A stretch of 64,000 nt of DNA. Origin: Silurus meridionalis. Lineage: Eukaryota > Chordata > Actinopteri > Siluriformes > Siluridae. Positions 1 through 17,338 of this stretch are shown here, piece by piece. Each line of letters opens with the position of its first letter. Position 1 is the stretch's first letter. Under the pieces are notes generated by a model. It was not told the DNA's origin, ran no database searches, and saw nothing but the letters and a program-made list of their open reading frames with translations. The DNA lies in NCBI RefSeq assembly GCF_014805685.1, contig NC_060900.1, positions 7,121,450-7,185,449 on the forward strand, given 5' to 3'. Position numbers and translations under genes: made by a program.

Positions 1-3000
1 TACTCCCCACTGTAGAGGGCTTAGTAAATTCAATCACTGACTCTGATACTGGCCAAGCCCAGGCGCTGCATACCTTTGCAACAACTGTGTCCAGCACTAT
101 AAAGCCTACTGTTGGCTTAGTGTATCAGGGCAAAGCCTCCACTAATACACTGGCCAACAAGAAACCAACAACATCTGTATATTTGCCAGTGGTTGCTAAT
201 ACGATGAGCACGACCGGGGTTGATCTGGGGGGTAAGAAAATATTGCACATGTTTCAATTCCTGTATGATGTGATATCGCTATTTTTTTATTCCACATTGT
301 GTTCTCTTTTTTCTTCAGCTGAGCAAGGCAGTACCACTGCAACAGGATATCCGTCAAAAGAAAGTCCATCACCTTCACCATCACATAATGGATCCACTAC
401 CTTATTATATACCAACATGACCGATCTCCATCTGAGGATACCATCACAGAGAGAAACCCTAGCCAGTCTGACTACACCACAGCCCAAAAGCACAACACAG
501 CTAGCAAGCACAAGAACGACAACCAATCAGAAGTCTCAAGGAGCAGGCTCTACCACAAGCAGTCAACAAAAAACAGAGATGAAACCTTCACAAAGCACAA
601 CCAAACTACAAAGCACAGCAGGTATGTGTCAGTCGAAAACTCACATGTGTTTTGTAGTTCTTGGCTGTGTAAGAAAACAATGGCTCCACTGATGATGAAC
701 AAGTTGGCATGAAGCGGAATTATTTATGCAGCTGGTTTCTTACGGGAAATGTTTGGACAAAGCTCAAAGGTACAAATAGGCGCAAGAGAGAGATAGAGAG
801 AACCGGAGATAAAAAGAGGAGGACGGAAACAGTACATGTTTGCAGAAAAGAAACAAGTCAGAGCCATGGGGAAAATATGCATGGGAGGGGATGAAAGAGA
901 GGGATGGGGGAGTCAAAAACAGCTAGAAGAGAGAAGAGCAATAAAGGATGAAGTGAGCAAGGACGAAAGCTTGTCAAGTTTTACCGTTAGAGACTGCGAA
1001 CACAAAAAATGGATGGTTTGTAAATGGAAATAGAGAGGAGAACAGGGGAGTGATTCGAGGGAATTCAGAGAGTGATGAGAACCAGATGGACAGAGAACTG
1101 GGTGCAACAAAGGGAGGAGACAAGTGTAACAAAGTGGTGCAGAATCTGAAGTAGTAGTACAAATGCCAGCCAGATCGTTTGCTTCAAATGCTTTAGAGCG
1201 TGTTGCTTGCTCTGTGAATTATCACCATATTTCGAAACACCTTCACAACAAAAAATTGTGAATGATGCAGGTGAAACAGGGTGGTTGAAGTGAGTGAAAT
1301 AGTGAGAGTGTGTGGGTTTAAGATGGTGTTTTGTGTGAATGCCTTCAGCTGTGAAACTTGATCAGCACATCTGGGCTTCCTACTGTTAAGGAGCAGGAAT
1401 GAGCTACAGGAAATACATGTTACTAAAAGCATGTCTGTTTTAACATTTGTTATCTTAAAAGGGTTGGTGTAAGAATACGTGCCAACATTAATTCTAAATA
1501 TGATTGTGTAAATATGGTTTTATGTGTTTTTGGACGATTCAGAAGCACATAATTCTTTTTTTGTAGGAATAGACAGTTTTCACTAATCTTTACTTAAGCA
1601 TGTCATCTGTTATTATTTTCATTGTGCATGTGTGTGTGTGTGTGTGTGTGGGATTCGAGACAACGTCTTATAAACTTTAGAAAAAAACATCAGTTTCAAT
1701 TTGTTTTAAAGACTTATTTTCAAACAAAACCACAATCTTTATCATCATATTTTGTGCAGAGATTATGTGATTCTGATTATAAATCTTAGGCAAAAATAAG
1801 AGATGTAGAATGATTCCAGTGAAAGTTAGTTTTGGAAAAAAAAAACCCGTCTTAACAGTCCTTCAAACCTATGTTATGCAAAACATGTTTCCAGTAAAAA
1901 AATCTTCCAGGCTGTTCCTGGTTAGTTCCCAAGTGCGTTTTAATGCTCATACTTTCTGTAAAACCCTTCAGGCTGTCATACACACCCCTGTTTCTCACTC
2001 TGACCTCCTGTTGGGGAATAACAGTATGTTACCTAACCATTGCCATTTGAAACTCATAAATGAGAGCATAGGGCGTGAGGAATTGAAAAAATAATTTGCA
2101 TAGGATTTTTCAGTAAAACCTGACAAAATTCTAAAATAATAAACACAATAACAAAAATAATCATGGCAAAAATATAATTGGCAATAGCTAAAATAGAATG
2201 ATACATCACTCTCTAATGAATAAGTGATAGTTTTAACAACCTTTAAGCCCACGAGTGTATTGCTAGTTACCAGTTGTTTGTCTATGCTAGCTTTTTAGGC
2301 TTGAATAAATGTTTAGTCTATCGCTATATTCTTGAAATTTTGTGCATAAGCATAAGACAACTAAATTCTAAATTGGTCTGAAATTAAATAGTGTACAACT
2401 ATTGTTGTAGTTGCTAGATTCATGCCCAAGTAATTAAACAAAGGGGTGTAGTTCTGTTAAGAGATGTTGTGTTAATATAGAAGCTATATAAATACCCTCA
2501 TATTGTCTAATCAGTGATTGAAATTTAATCAGTTATCCAGCTGAATGGACAATTGCTAGTTTGCAGAGCATATCCATATAAAGCAGATAATTGTAAAACT
2601 GTTGCCCTTTATGTCGCTATTTCATATTGCATATCATCACATGGCTTGGTGGTGTAGGACTGGTAGCATTGTGGTAAAAGCATTGGACTTTGGATTCTAA
2701 GGTTGTGATTTCAAATCCCAGTTACACCAAGCTGCCACTCCTGGGCCACTGAGCAAGGCTCTTACCACTATGGCTGCTCAGTTGTATGAATAAAATAAAT
2801 GTACATCACTCTGTATAAGTGTGTGCCAAATGCCATAAATATAAATCACATTTAATTGCCTCTGTTCTTACAGGTACAACCACTTCTCAAAGCACAACTC
2901 TTTCCCTCCCCATTGGACGTGGACATTTGCTACCAATGGACGATGAGGCAAGACCTGAAGAAAAAGAGCATTCTCCATCCGTGGGGAGTATCCCATCAGT

Positions 3001-4849
3001 TAAACCCGGACCCACTCGTCCTGCAAATTCCTGTGCCAATAGTTCGGGCCTCTGTTCTTCTTCTGAACCCCCAGACACACTCAGTGAAATTGTCACCTCA
3101 AATCGGACCATGTTGGTGTGGGCTGACCTGAGCCGCACTCTGTCATTTGCCTGGGAGCTGCACGTATTTGGCTGTGCTGCCCTCTTTCTGCTTCTCACCG
3201 CTGGGGCCGCTTTGGGTTTAGCCCTTGCTCCCAGCATGCACTGCCCTCACCGTGGGGCTCTAGCACTAGCTAACGGCCTCCTGCTTCTCACAGGTGTAGT
3301 CCGAACCATTTACTTCCTGGTTGATCCCTATGGTTCTCGCCTGCTCCTGCCATTATCAGTCATCACAGCCCTATACACGTTACCATTGCCTCTGTTAATA
3401 TGGGTACATTGTGCAATGGTGGTATTAATACTAAAAGGAGCTGAGGTAGTTTTGCTGCCTCCACCTCTACAGCACCCACCTCTTCTAGCTGTAATGGCCA
3501 TTTTCCAATGTACTTTACTGCTAGCTGCTGATCTGCTGTCACCTGCACTGTCGCCTGCTGTACCTGTTGTCTTGCAGAGTCTTACCTTGTTTTCTGGGTT
3601 GGTACTGTGCCTGGGTTACATATTCTTAGTACTACCTTGGTTGTCCAATGTCCAGGTCGGCCACAGTAGAGATAAAGGGCTCAGTAGGTCAAAGATGAGG
3701 GTGCTGATACGTGTGCTAGCAGGGGGTGCGCTTCTCGGTGCACTGTGCTGTCTGTTGCATGCTTACACCTGCTTTTGGCTGTATGGACTGCTTGGGGACT
3801 GGCGACACTTTCGCTGGTCTTGGTGGCTGGTTCAGTTTTGGGCACGGCTGCTTGAACTTACATGGGCATTCTGTCTGTTGCTGCTGAGTTCTTGGGTTTT
3901 CTGGAGACGTCGAGGGGGCCAGACAGGGCGAGCTCCAGGACAGGGTGCTGCAGTTGACCTCACCTCACCATGCTCATCCTCCAATTCTTCAGAAACACAC
4001 ACTTGCTGGGCAAAGATTGTGCAGAGCCTAAAGGGAAGGCCATGTAGGAAATCTGACAGCAATGGGGTAGGAGGTGCCAGTGGTGGTGGGGTGTCAGGGG
4101 AGCTGCCTAATAACTGGGCAGGGCAGGAACGCTCAGGCGCAGACATCAGCAAAAGCCTTATAAGAAATCGTGACCCCCCCAAAGAAAGTAATCGTGGACG
4201 CAACCAGAGAAGCATTGAAGGCTCATCTGGGTCACTGCTAAGGTTGCAGGCACTCAGTCGACCACACCAATGCTCACTGAGCAGCAGTCTGGACCGGGAT
4301 AAAGAGTCTGCGATCTCACTTTATGACTTTGACTTGCGTCCTCCATCTCCAATTGACCTGACCCGCAGTATTGATGAGGCATTGCACCGTGAGCATCTGC
4401 TAAGGGGTGGCAGTCTGTTCCATCCTCTGGGACCCCCATCACCACCTCCATCTCCTGAGTCTTGGATGCGCAGGAACAGCGATCCTCAAATTATGCTCTC
4501 GGAAAGCAGCGATGAGCATACTATGCTGACTGAGTCATCCACTGGCTTAAACCGCTCCATTCCCAGCGCTGTCCCAAGCCGGCAGGTAACAGCTCCTCCT
4601 ACACCCACACATCAAGGACCACGCTGGACCTCTCAAGCTCCTGTGCCTTCATCCATTTCTTGTCCCATTTCCTTGCACCCTTCCCCCAGTATGGGTCGAG
4701 CCCCTAGTCCAGGCACAGACGATACCAGACCATTTTTTACTCCTGACCTAGATAAGGTGGGGGCAGACAATGCAGAGGAGCGAAGCTACCTGAGAGTAAG
4801 TCGGCACGATGACTCGGCGAGCGTCACCAGTGACATTATCGATCTTTAA
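1..4849 (+). CDS. PRRT3/PRRT4-like proline-rich multi-pass membrane protein, 3' part
   Basis: Partial gene entering from the left edge. Exons read as 1-231, 319-621 and 2874-4849; all three junctions are GT-AG and keep one frame (phase 1 at both introns), ending in TAA. The first two exons encode a Ser/Thr/Pro-rich, probably heavily O-glycosylated extracellular stalk. The long last exon encodes more stalk, then about seven hydrophobic stretches (roughly 3160-3910), then a long cytoplasmic tail rich in Ser and Pro with RPPSPIDLTRSIDEAL near 4338-4383 and a C-terminal SDIIDL. This layout and the RPPSPIDL-RSIDEAL tail block resemble vertebrate PRRT3/PRRT4. Which of the two it is cannot be settled here, and the biochemical function of this family is poorly known. 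The acidic -DIIDL end might bind a PDZ domain (inference). The family assignment is from recollection, not a search. A SINE sits just upstream of the last acceptor. Confidence 0.75.
622..2641. other. Intron of the PRRT-like gene, no gene seen
   Basis: Roughly 2 kb of intron between the donor at 622 and the SINE. It holds a purine-rich stretch (about 780-1000) and a (TG)n run at 1628-1650. The open frames here are short and show no family resemblance. Confidence 0.6.
2642..2842 (+). mobile_element. tRNA-derived SINE in the last intron of the PRRT-like gene
   Basis: A tRNA-like head carries an A-box-like GGTAGCATTGTGG and a B-box-like segment around 2701-2720 (GGTTGTGATTTCAAATCCC). It is followed by the tail common to many fish SINEs, of the form CTCTGTATAAGTGTGTGCCAAATGC. 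It ends about 30 bp before the acceptor at 2873, so it lies close to the branch-point region. It is not a functional tRNA gene: the tRNA-like arms are degraded and the tail is SINE-type. Confidence 0.75.
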
Positions 4850-7800
4850 ACTGTTTTAATTGGTCAAAGACCAATGACTTAGGTAATAACCAACCGACAG
4901 TACCTGAAAGACAATAAGGACTAACTACAGATTAGTGTGACCTAGATTAAAAACAGAAATATCAAATCGGACTTCATTTAGAACACATTAGGTTTGCATG
5001 CAGTATGAACTGTTTTTATTTTAATTTTATTCTGAAGGTGTTTATTCATGCCATTTGTTAGGCTCACCTATGTATATATTTAAGGTTGAAGAGCAAAATG
5101 AAACAACAAACTGTGTTTAAAAAATGATAACAGCTAATATTTCCTGAAATTCATCATAGTCAATTTCTGGATCTGTATTATTTTTTATTATTTATACATA
5201 GGCTGAGAGTATTAGCTTAATATGACTGAACAATTTTCAAAACATTCATTTGCAAACATGTTTGTTTTGTATACTGAAGTTCAGAGACTTAAGTTGCATT
5301 CTGAAGGTGACTGAGAGACTGTGTTGAGATTAGAAATTGTCCCTGTAAAACTAATTTTTTTTTTTGTTCCTGATGTTCCAATTTAATTTACATGAAAGTA
5401 ACATTACGGTACGTTTGTTTTTCAAATGCCACTTTTAAAAAAATGTTATAGAAAGTTATTTTACTAAGATTGTTTGTGAATGATTTTTATATTTTTTTTT
5501 TAAATTGATCTGACTGATATGCTGTATCCAGGCACTTATGTCTTTTATATAAATATAAGTGTAAGAGATTTGTTATGACATTAGAGGTCATGTTTATGTT
5601 TATGAAAAAAAAAGGCATTGACTGAGGGTAAAGTGTTATGACATAGAACACAGTAAAAACTAGCATGACCACTTGTATTGTAAGAGCAGACATTCCAGTC
5701 TTAATGCAAGACTCATGCAACAGGTCTTAATTAGCATTTCAAATCATTAGTATTGTAAATAATTGTTTTTAAACAAATGTTGCATTAATTGCAAAATTGC
5801 ATTGCTGCATTTTGGTTGCTCTTTCTTTCTGCACAAAGTATAATTCAGCATGAGTATCAACAAATTATATATTTTTTTTTTGCTAAATCCACATACTAAA
5901 GAGAGTTGTGATTTTAATAGCCAAATGCAAATTTTAAATTGGGATCGTGAAACATTAAGTAGAGAATTGAGAGGAATATATATATTTTTGCACTGTTCCT
6001 GACTGTGATCCTTATATTTGGCATGATGAGTGCAAGATGATTTTTAAGGTTAAAATTATTTCAGACTTGCACTATAAGCCAAAACATACGCAAGCAAAAA
6101 GATTACCGAAGACGTAAATCTTTAATTTAAGGCTGTGAGCTGCATTAGAAAAAACATTAAACATTTTAAAATTCAGTCGATTTGTGACATTTATACCATA
6201 TATGTTCTTCTTTTAAAGTATAACGTATAATGACAGCCCCTTACATTGACCAGTGTGTGTTCATTTACAAAAATTACATCTATTTACTTTTGTTATCATT
6301 TTTTTTTTTTCAGATCAGAATAGAATAAGCTTTCAACAGTATGATGTTTCATAGCATTTTGATTTTAACTGCAACCGAAACAACTTAAGGCAAATAAGAT
6401 TCATAATTATAATATTAATATTAATAAAAATATAATAATAAAATAATAATAAAATGTAATGTTGAGTCATTTGCCATGTTTATAATAAATGTCACTATCT
6501 CTTCTAAAAAAAAATGATTAAAATTTTATTTTATGTACAATTTCATATCCAATCGGGCAGTTCGTGTCTCACACAACAATTCTGAAGTTCTGTGTAAAAT
6601 AAACGGAAAATGTAAATACTGCTATTTTTGTGGTTTGTAAATAAGAATATGTCATGTTCCAAATAACATGAAATATATTTACTGTGAATGACAATCCTGA
6701 ATAGGGCAACTGTATTTCCAGGCAAAATAGAAAGACTGACATTAAAGAGACTCTTATTTTTTTAGATACGTAAAAGTGTATCATTAAGAATCCTAGTGAT
6801 TTTTGAACTTAAACATTTTGTTTGTGTGTTTGTTTTGTAAGAAAAAGAAACAAGAGGGGGTTATTATATATCCCAAAACATAATGCTAAATAAAGAGGTA
6901 AAAAAAAAAAAGATATATGATACCGTCTTGCACTTAAGCTTTTTTCTCTTGTATTTAAGTATCTTCCCAGACAATGTTAACATTTTTCCTATTCTCTTAA
7001 GTAGGACACGGGAAGGATCGCAACTGTGAAAATGCACTGACCAGCTTGAGTTTCCACATCCTGGTCAATATGCGATTGTGTAACTGAATGTACCTGCTTA
7101 AATAACTGTTTTATTTGTGCTGTCATATGAACCAATGAAGTGCCATAACAATGTTTCCCCCATCCCACTCATACTGGGTTGGCTTTTCGTCTCTTATTGA
7201 TAGCATTGTCGTTGTTATTTGTATTTTATGAATTAGGGAATTAGGTGCCCTAGTGCAGTATACATGTATTTTTGTGCCAGCATGCATACAAATCTGAGTT
7301 CATCATTTTCTTTAAAAACTGAAACAACTCTCTTATTTTGCTTTAGCTATGTCTTTTTTTTTGCTGATGCCTGTATGGTTTTGATTAAAACTGATGACAA
7401 ACTTTTTCTGTCTACTTTTATTTATTTTTTTTTTTAATGATACAGTTTCAATATTATAGCAGCACAATCTTATTGTCATCTGCCGAATGTTTTTTTTCTT
7501 CAGAATGCTGAGATTTCTTCAGAAACCAAATCGCAAAAATTTTTCTTTTGAGGGGGCCAAGCATTAAAGGTACACAGGCACCCTGTTGTTATTCTACTTT
7601 CTCTTCTTCTCCTTCTTCTTTTTCTTACTAGAGGGTCTGTGCAGCCCATTTTACAGTAAAAGGTTCTGAAATTTGTGTCACTGCTTGTACACAGTCTTTT
7701 TGTATTAGATATTCCCACCAAAATATGGGACAAATTCTGCCAATGCTTCATGTTAGGCTGAAATTTGGGCCTAAATTATTGGTCATAACTTCTGAAATAT

Positions 7801-9261
7801 CTGCCCCAAATGTAAAAGCCAGATTTACTACCATCTTGGATTGTTTGATTTGTCACACGTTATATTAAGAGTAAATATTTTGGGCCAACAAATCTGAAAT
7901 CAAAGTCAGCAAAAAGGATTTAAGGTATTTGCACACCTACACAAAGCTTTCTAGGCATCTTCAGTACCATGATCTGAGGCTATGCAACAAATTCTCTATC
8001 AGCACCACCTACTGGTCAAAAGTTAGAATAAAATATTTACAAAATGTGTCTGCTGTAACTTTCCTTATTGACTTCTCCAAAGTTTGTCAAATCTTCACCA
8101 CAGTTCATGGTCAAAACATATTCTTGTAATTACATGTTCTTGTAATTAAGCTCTTTGGTTTAAAATTATTCAATGATCAGGCGTCCACAAACATTTGTCC
8201 ATATAATGTAGTTGGGATAATTGGTTAGTGAAAAACATGGTGTTAAAGAACGTTTTCCCAAATATAAAAAAAAGCATTTTACTCCTTTTTGTTTTCAAGG
8301 TACACTAAACTAAAGTTTTTACATACATTTTAAATTAGATTAGATAAGAACTAGAAAAGAGTAATTCAATAAATCAGTGGAAATGGAGAAGGAGAAGCTC
8401 TGATGCTCTACAATTACCTTTAGCTCTGGATAACTCTACAGTAATGAGAAGAAACCAACTGAAAATAAACTAAACCCTACCTTAAAAATACATTGATAGT
8501 CACTTGTTTAACCACATTCACGATCAGATAAGTGCATGAAATAAAGTAAGGATAGAAGCGAAATATTCGATAAACTTTCTCAATGGAACCCCTCAATGTA
8601 TCCACCCTGCAAATCACACACTTGTATTAACTGATACAATATAGTAAGTTCAATATTACAGGTAATGTTGATACTTTCCATTATTTATCCAGTACTCATA
8701 CCTCCAACAAGTAAAACAAATCCCACAATAAACAACATGGACAACACAAAAATAATATGTTCTTGGTTTTTCTACTTTCAAGATGGAACAGGATTAAATA
8801 GTTTGTGTATCTTTCTTTCTTTCTTATTACTATGACAAGCAACATCAATAATAATAATAATAATAAAATAAAACATTTCACTTATTACAATTATAATTAT
8901 AATTGATATAAAAAAACTTTTCTATTTATTTTCTCTCTCGACAAAGTTATAAACTGACCATATTAATCTGAAGCAGGATTATTGATACAGACCTCAGTGC
9001 ACTTTTGTAAGTAGCTCAGGGTAACGACATCTTCCATATTCAATAAATGCAATTAATAATTGTAGGTAAAACCCCACAATATTTATTTATTCGTTTTACC
9101 CAATGTGATGATTTAATGTTTTAGACAAATGACTGTTTATATTAACAGACATGGACATGTTAAATACATGGGGGAAAAAAAGTCAATATATACTGTAGAT
9201 TTTTGTTAATAAAATGCCTTTTACTAATCATTGTTTATTACTATCATTTTCCTCTGAGGTT
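4850..9261. other. AT-rich 3' UTR/intergenic stretch
   Basis: No coding signal. The first part is probably the 3' UTR of the PRRT-like gene; AATAAA-type signals occur near 6420-6460 and at about 6888. Many A/T homopolymers are present. Near 8177-8215 there is GTCCACAAACATTTGTCCATATAATGTA, resembling the outer end of Tc1-family elements (compare 25465-25510). A CTCF-like motif is listed separately at 8001-8015. Confidence 0.5.
8001..8015 (-). promoter_or_regulatory. Candidate CTCF-type motif
   Basis: The plus strand reads AGCACCACCTACTGG. On the minus strand this is CCAGTAGGTGGTGCT, one base off the 15-base vertebrate CTCF core CCASYAGRKGGCRSY. It lies between the PRRT-like gene and the SULT array. 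Motif match only; occupancy is unknown. Confidence 0.3.
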
Positions 9262-14328
<5,067 letters not shown>

Positions 14329-15223
14329 CTGGAAGATACAGGGATTGCTAGTGGTAGCTCGTGTTTGTTGAAGCCTTAACATATTTGTCAGCCCTTTATG
14401 TTTCAAGTAAAATGATCTGGTTTTGCACATTTATTGACTGCTTTACTTAGAATCCAGAATAACAGTAAATCAGAAATTAACTCCAAACTCAACATTCCAT
14501 TCTTATTTACAGTTAAAGAGAAGCAATATGTCACTAGAGAAGTGATCAATCTGGCTCTGACTAGCAAATATACAACAAGCAGGTTTGTGTATATGTATCA
14601 GATATTTAACTAACATGTCTCCCTCTTTAAACATATGCAGTGATCTAATAAAATGCCCTTCAAATGTTAAATTAAACTTCAATTATATCACAACATCTGA
14701 ATTTAAAAGGCAACCATCTTAAAAACACAGAACTACATGTATGAATATAACAGCTTGACTTACTCTCAACACGGAAGTGTTTATGCCTTTTGCGCAAGCC
14801 TTCTTGGCTCACAAATCTGTGTTACAGATTAAACTTCCTCAGAACTTGCTTTACTTTGTCTCCTCCCTCTCTCTCTTTGCACTGTTTATGCTCATATCAC
14901 TGGGTTTGTGTGTTTTATTGAATCCCTTCAGTCTCCTGTGTGGCTTGGTGTAATATACGGTATGTGCAATACAAAGTCAGTTAAATATATAGTATTTTGT
15001 TTTGTATGGTGTTTAATACAAATTTTTTTATTGTAATATTGATGTTGAAAGTAATTTTATCAGTGGGGATGCTGGATGCTGCATAAAAGAAAAAGCATTT
15101 CATTTGTCAATTATTAAAGTCAGTGAGGAATAAAACATTTTGTCTGTTTTTTGTCTGGTTTTCTCTTAACATAAGTTCAAATAAAGACAAAACAAGCCTT
15201 TATATCCTGAATTCTTTTCCTTA

Positions 15224-15225
<2 letters not shown>

Positions 15226-15300
<75 letters not shown>
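15226..15300. repeat. (TA)n microsatellite
   Basis: About 75 bp of pure TA directly abutting the LINE-like fragment that follows. Confidence 0.95.
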
Positions 15301-15302
<2 letters not shown>

Positions 15303-16070
15303 TCCATGTCTGTGTGGAAAAGGTCTCCACTTTCAGGTTCTTGGGTACACATATTAGTGATGATCTCACCTGGACTACAAACACTACAGCATTGGTAAAA
15401 AAAAAAAAAAAAGGCACAATAACCAATCTACTTCCTGAGGATTCTCAAAAAAAACAACTTGACAACAAAATGATCTGCTGTTGTCTTACTATTGCTGCTC
15501 TATTAAGTGTTCTGACATACTGTACAGTACATAAACCATTTGCTCATTTGAAGACAGGAAAGCCCTTCAGTGGATTATCAACACATCCCAAAAAACATTG
15601 GCTGTTTATTAGCCTCCCTGGAAGAACTTTTCAGTTCTTACTGCTACAGCAGAGCAAACAACATCCTGAAAGCCCCAACCCACCCTGGACACCATCTATT
15701 TAACCCTCTACCCTCGGGTAGATGCTTCAGGTCCATCACATCACGCACAAACAGTTTTAAGAGCAGTTTTAACCCCAGAGCCATTAGGTAGCTGAACACC
15801 AACAAACACCGTCAGTATATGCTTGGAACTCTTTGCACTACATACACTTCACAGACTTCTACCTCGTATTTATTTTATTTCCAACCACAATCTGTATAAA
15901 CTTTCAATGTGCAATACCCAAATATTTAAATGTGCAATATTTTCATATTTTAACGGATCACTCAGGTTTACATATATAATTATTTAATATGTTGTATTTT
16001 TATTTTTTTTTTTATGCACATTAAGGGCTGAAACTTAATATCGTTGTACCCTGTGCAATGACTATGAAGA
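15301..16070 (+). mobile_element. 3' end of an L2/CR1-like non-LTR retrotransposon, degenerate
   Basis: A decayed reverse-transcriptase C-terminal region reads FRFLGTHISDDLTWTTNT at 15329-15385 and, further on, HPGHHLFNPLPSGRCFRSI with SSFNPRAIR (about 15680-15790), both typical of fish L2/CR1-type ORF2. Several frame breaks are present. The 3' UTR-like part ends with TTGTACCCTGTGCAATGAC and runs straight into an ATTCT microsatellite, the usual tail form of this group. Not a functional gene. Confidence 0.75.
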
Positions 16071-16160
16071 ATTCAATTCTATTCAATTCAATTCTATTCT
16101 ATTCTATTCTATTCTATTCTATTCTATTCTATTCTATTCTATTCTATTCTATTCTATTCT
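16071..16160. repeat. (ATTCT)n microsatellite at a LINE 3' end
   Basis: ATTCA/ATTCT pentanucleotide run immediately after the LINE tail. Confidence 0.9.
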
Positions 16161-17338
16161 TTCTTATCTGTCCTGATCTCATAATTCTGACTTATTAGCT
16201 AATAATTATGACTTAGTATCTCATAATTATGAGATAAGTGGGGGCAGTCTGTGGCAGGGGAGCATTTAAGCACATAACACAGGATCTGACGTTACTGCAT
16301 TCTTTGCTCGAAAGCGCCTCATTGAGCAACCATGGAAATGTAGCAGCTATCATATGGTTTAGCTTGATGACTTTATATTAGTTTAATTAGCTACTGGACA
16401 TTTCCTCACTGACCTGCCCCTCCTGCTAATGAATTTAGTTTTGGCAAGTCTTGCTTCAGTTAATAGATACGGGGCATTAACTATTATTATTATTCAAAGA
16501 TGATGATGATCAGGAATGTCTCTGTTCTCAGTCATGATTACATCGCTGATTCCCTCTGTCTCATCCACGTTAACCCCATACTTCATGTTGCCTTCTGACT
16601 TGCTCATTGTTAGCTTTGTAAACTAGTCTACATCTGTGGTGTGTGAGAGCCAGGAAAAAATACACCAGTGGTAAATTGAATAAGACCATGCAATGACAAG
16701 AAATAAGTTGATGGGCTGAAAACGGTGAGCAATGAAAAGAAGAAATATGGACGTCACCTAATAGATTAAAACTCAAGTAACGAGTCTGGTTTGAAAATGG
16801 AAGAAGTAGAAAATACAGATGCTTGTGTAAAAGAATGTAATGAGTAAAAGTAAAAAGTTGTTCGGAAAAAAAAGTTAATTTAAAATACTGATACCAGACA
16901 AATCTACTTACACTTACACTTTCCATCTCTGCTAATCACAGACACAAATGTAAGCATTAATACCTTACAGTATATAATAAACCAGCATTTTCACTACTGA
17001 CTTACCATTTGCTTTATTGCTGTTCTGATCTCTAATTGTACCAGGTTTTGATTCTTTGGCTTTGTTTTTCCATGGCTGTCCTGATTCTTGTTTTACAGTT
17101 CTGGTTTATGCTTTTTGTTTTACTGAGATTATTAGGCACTTCTGATTCTTCAATATTATTTGCATTTGCCTCCACTTTCCTCGTTATTGTATTACAATTA
17201 AAGGTCATTCTTACATATAAAAATATTCTATATCCTAACAAAATTAACTGTTTCAAAGAATTATTATTATTATACAATATGTGCAATTTAACAATTTAAA
17301 ATGCAGGTAACATGGACATTCCAAGAACCCCCGATGGC

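Larger units (their letters stand above)
14329..17338. other. Spacer between SULT copies 1 and 2
   Basis: Apart from the TA run, LINE fragment and ATTCT repeat listed separately, no gene is seen. This is where an exon 1 for copy 1 would be expected; no counterpart of the MEG-encoding exon of the other copies was found. A non-coding first exon cannot be excluded. Confidence 0.5.

Noticed and set aside
2642..2780. Possible tRNA gene
   Set aside because: A- and B-box-like parts exist but the cloverleaf is degraded and a SINE tail follows, so it is a tRNA-derived SINE.
2887..4451. Antisense frames over the last exon of the PRRT-like gene (116, 127 and 65 codons)
   Set aside because: Shadows of a GC-richer coding exon; no independent signals.
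4850..9261. Search for another gene between the PRRT-like gene and SULT copy 1
   Set aside because: Only short AT-rich frames without splice-compatible neighbours or family resemblance.
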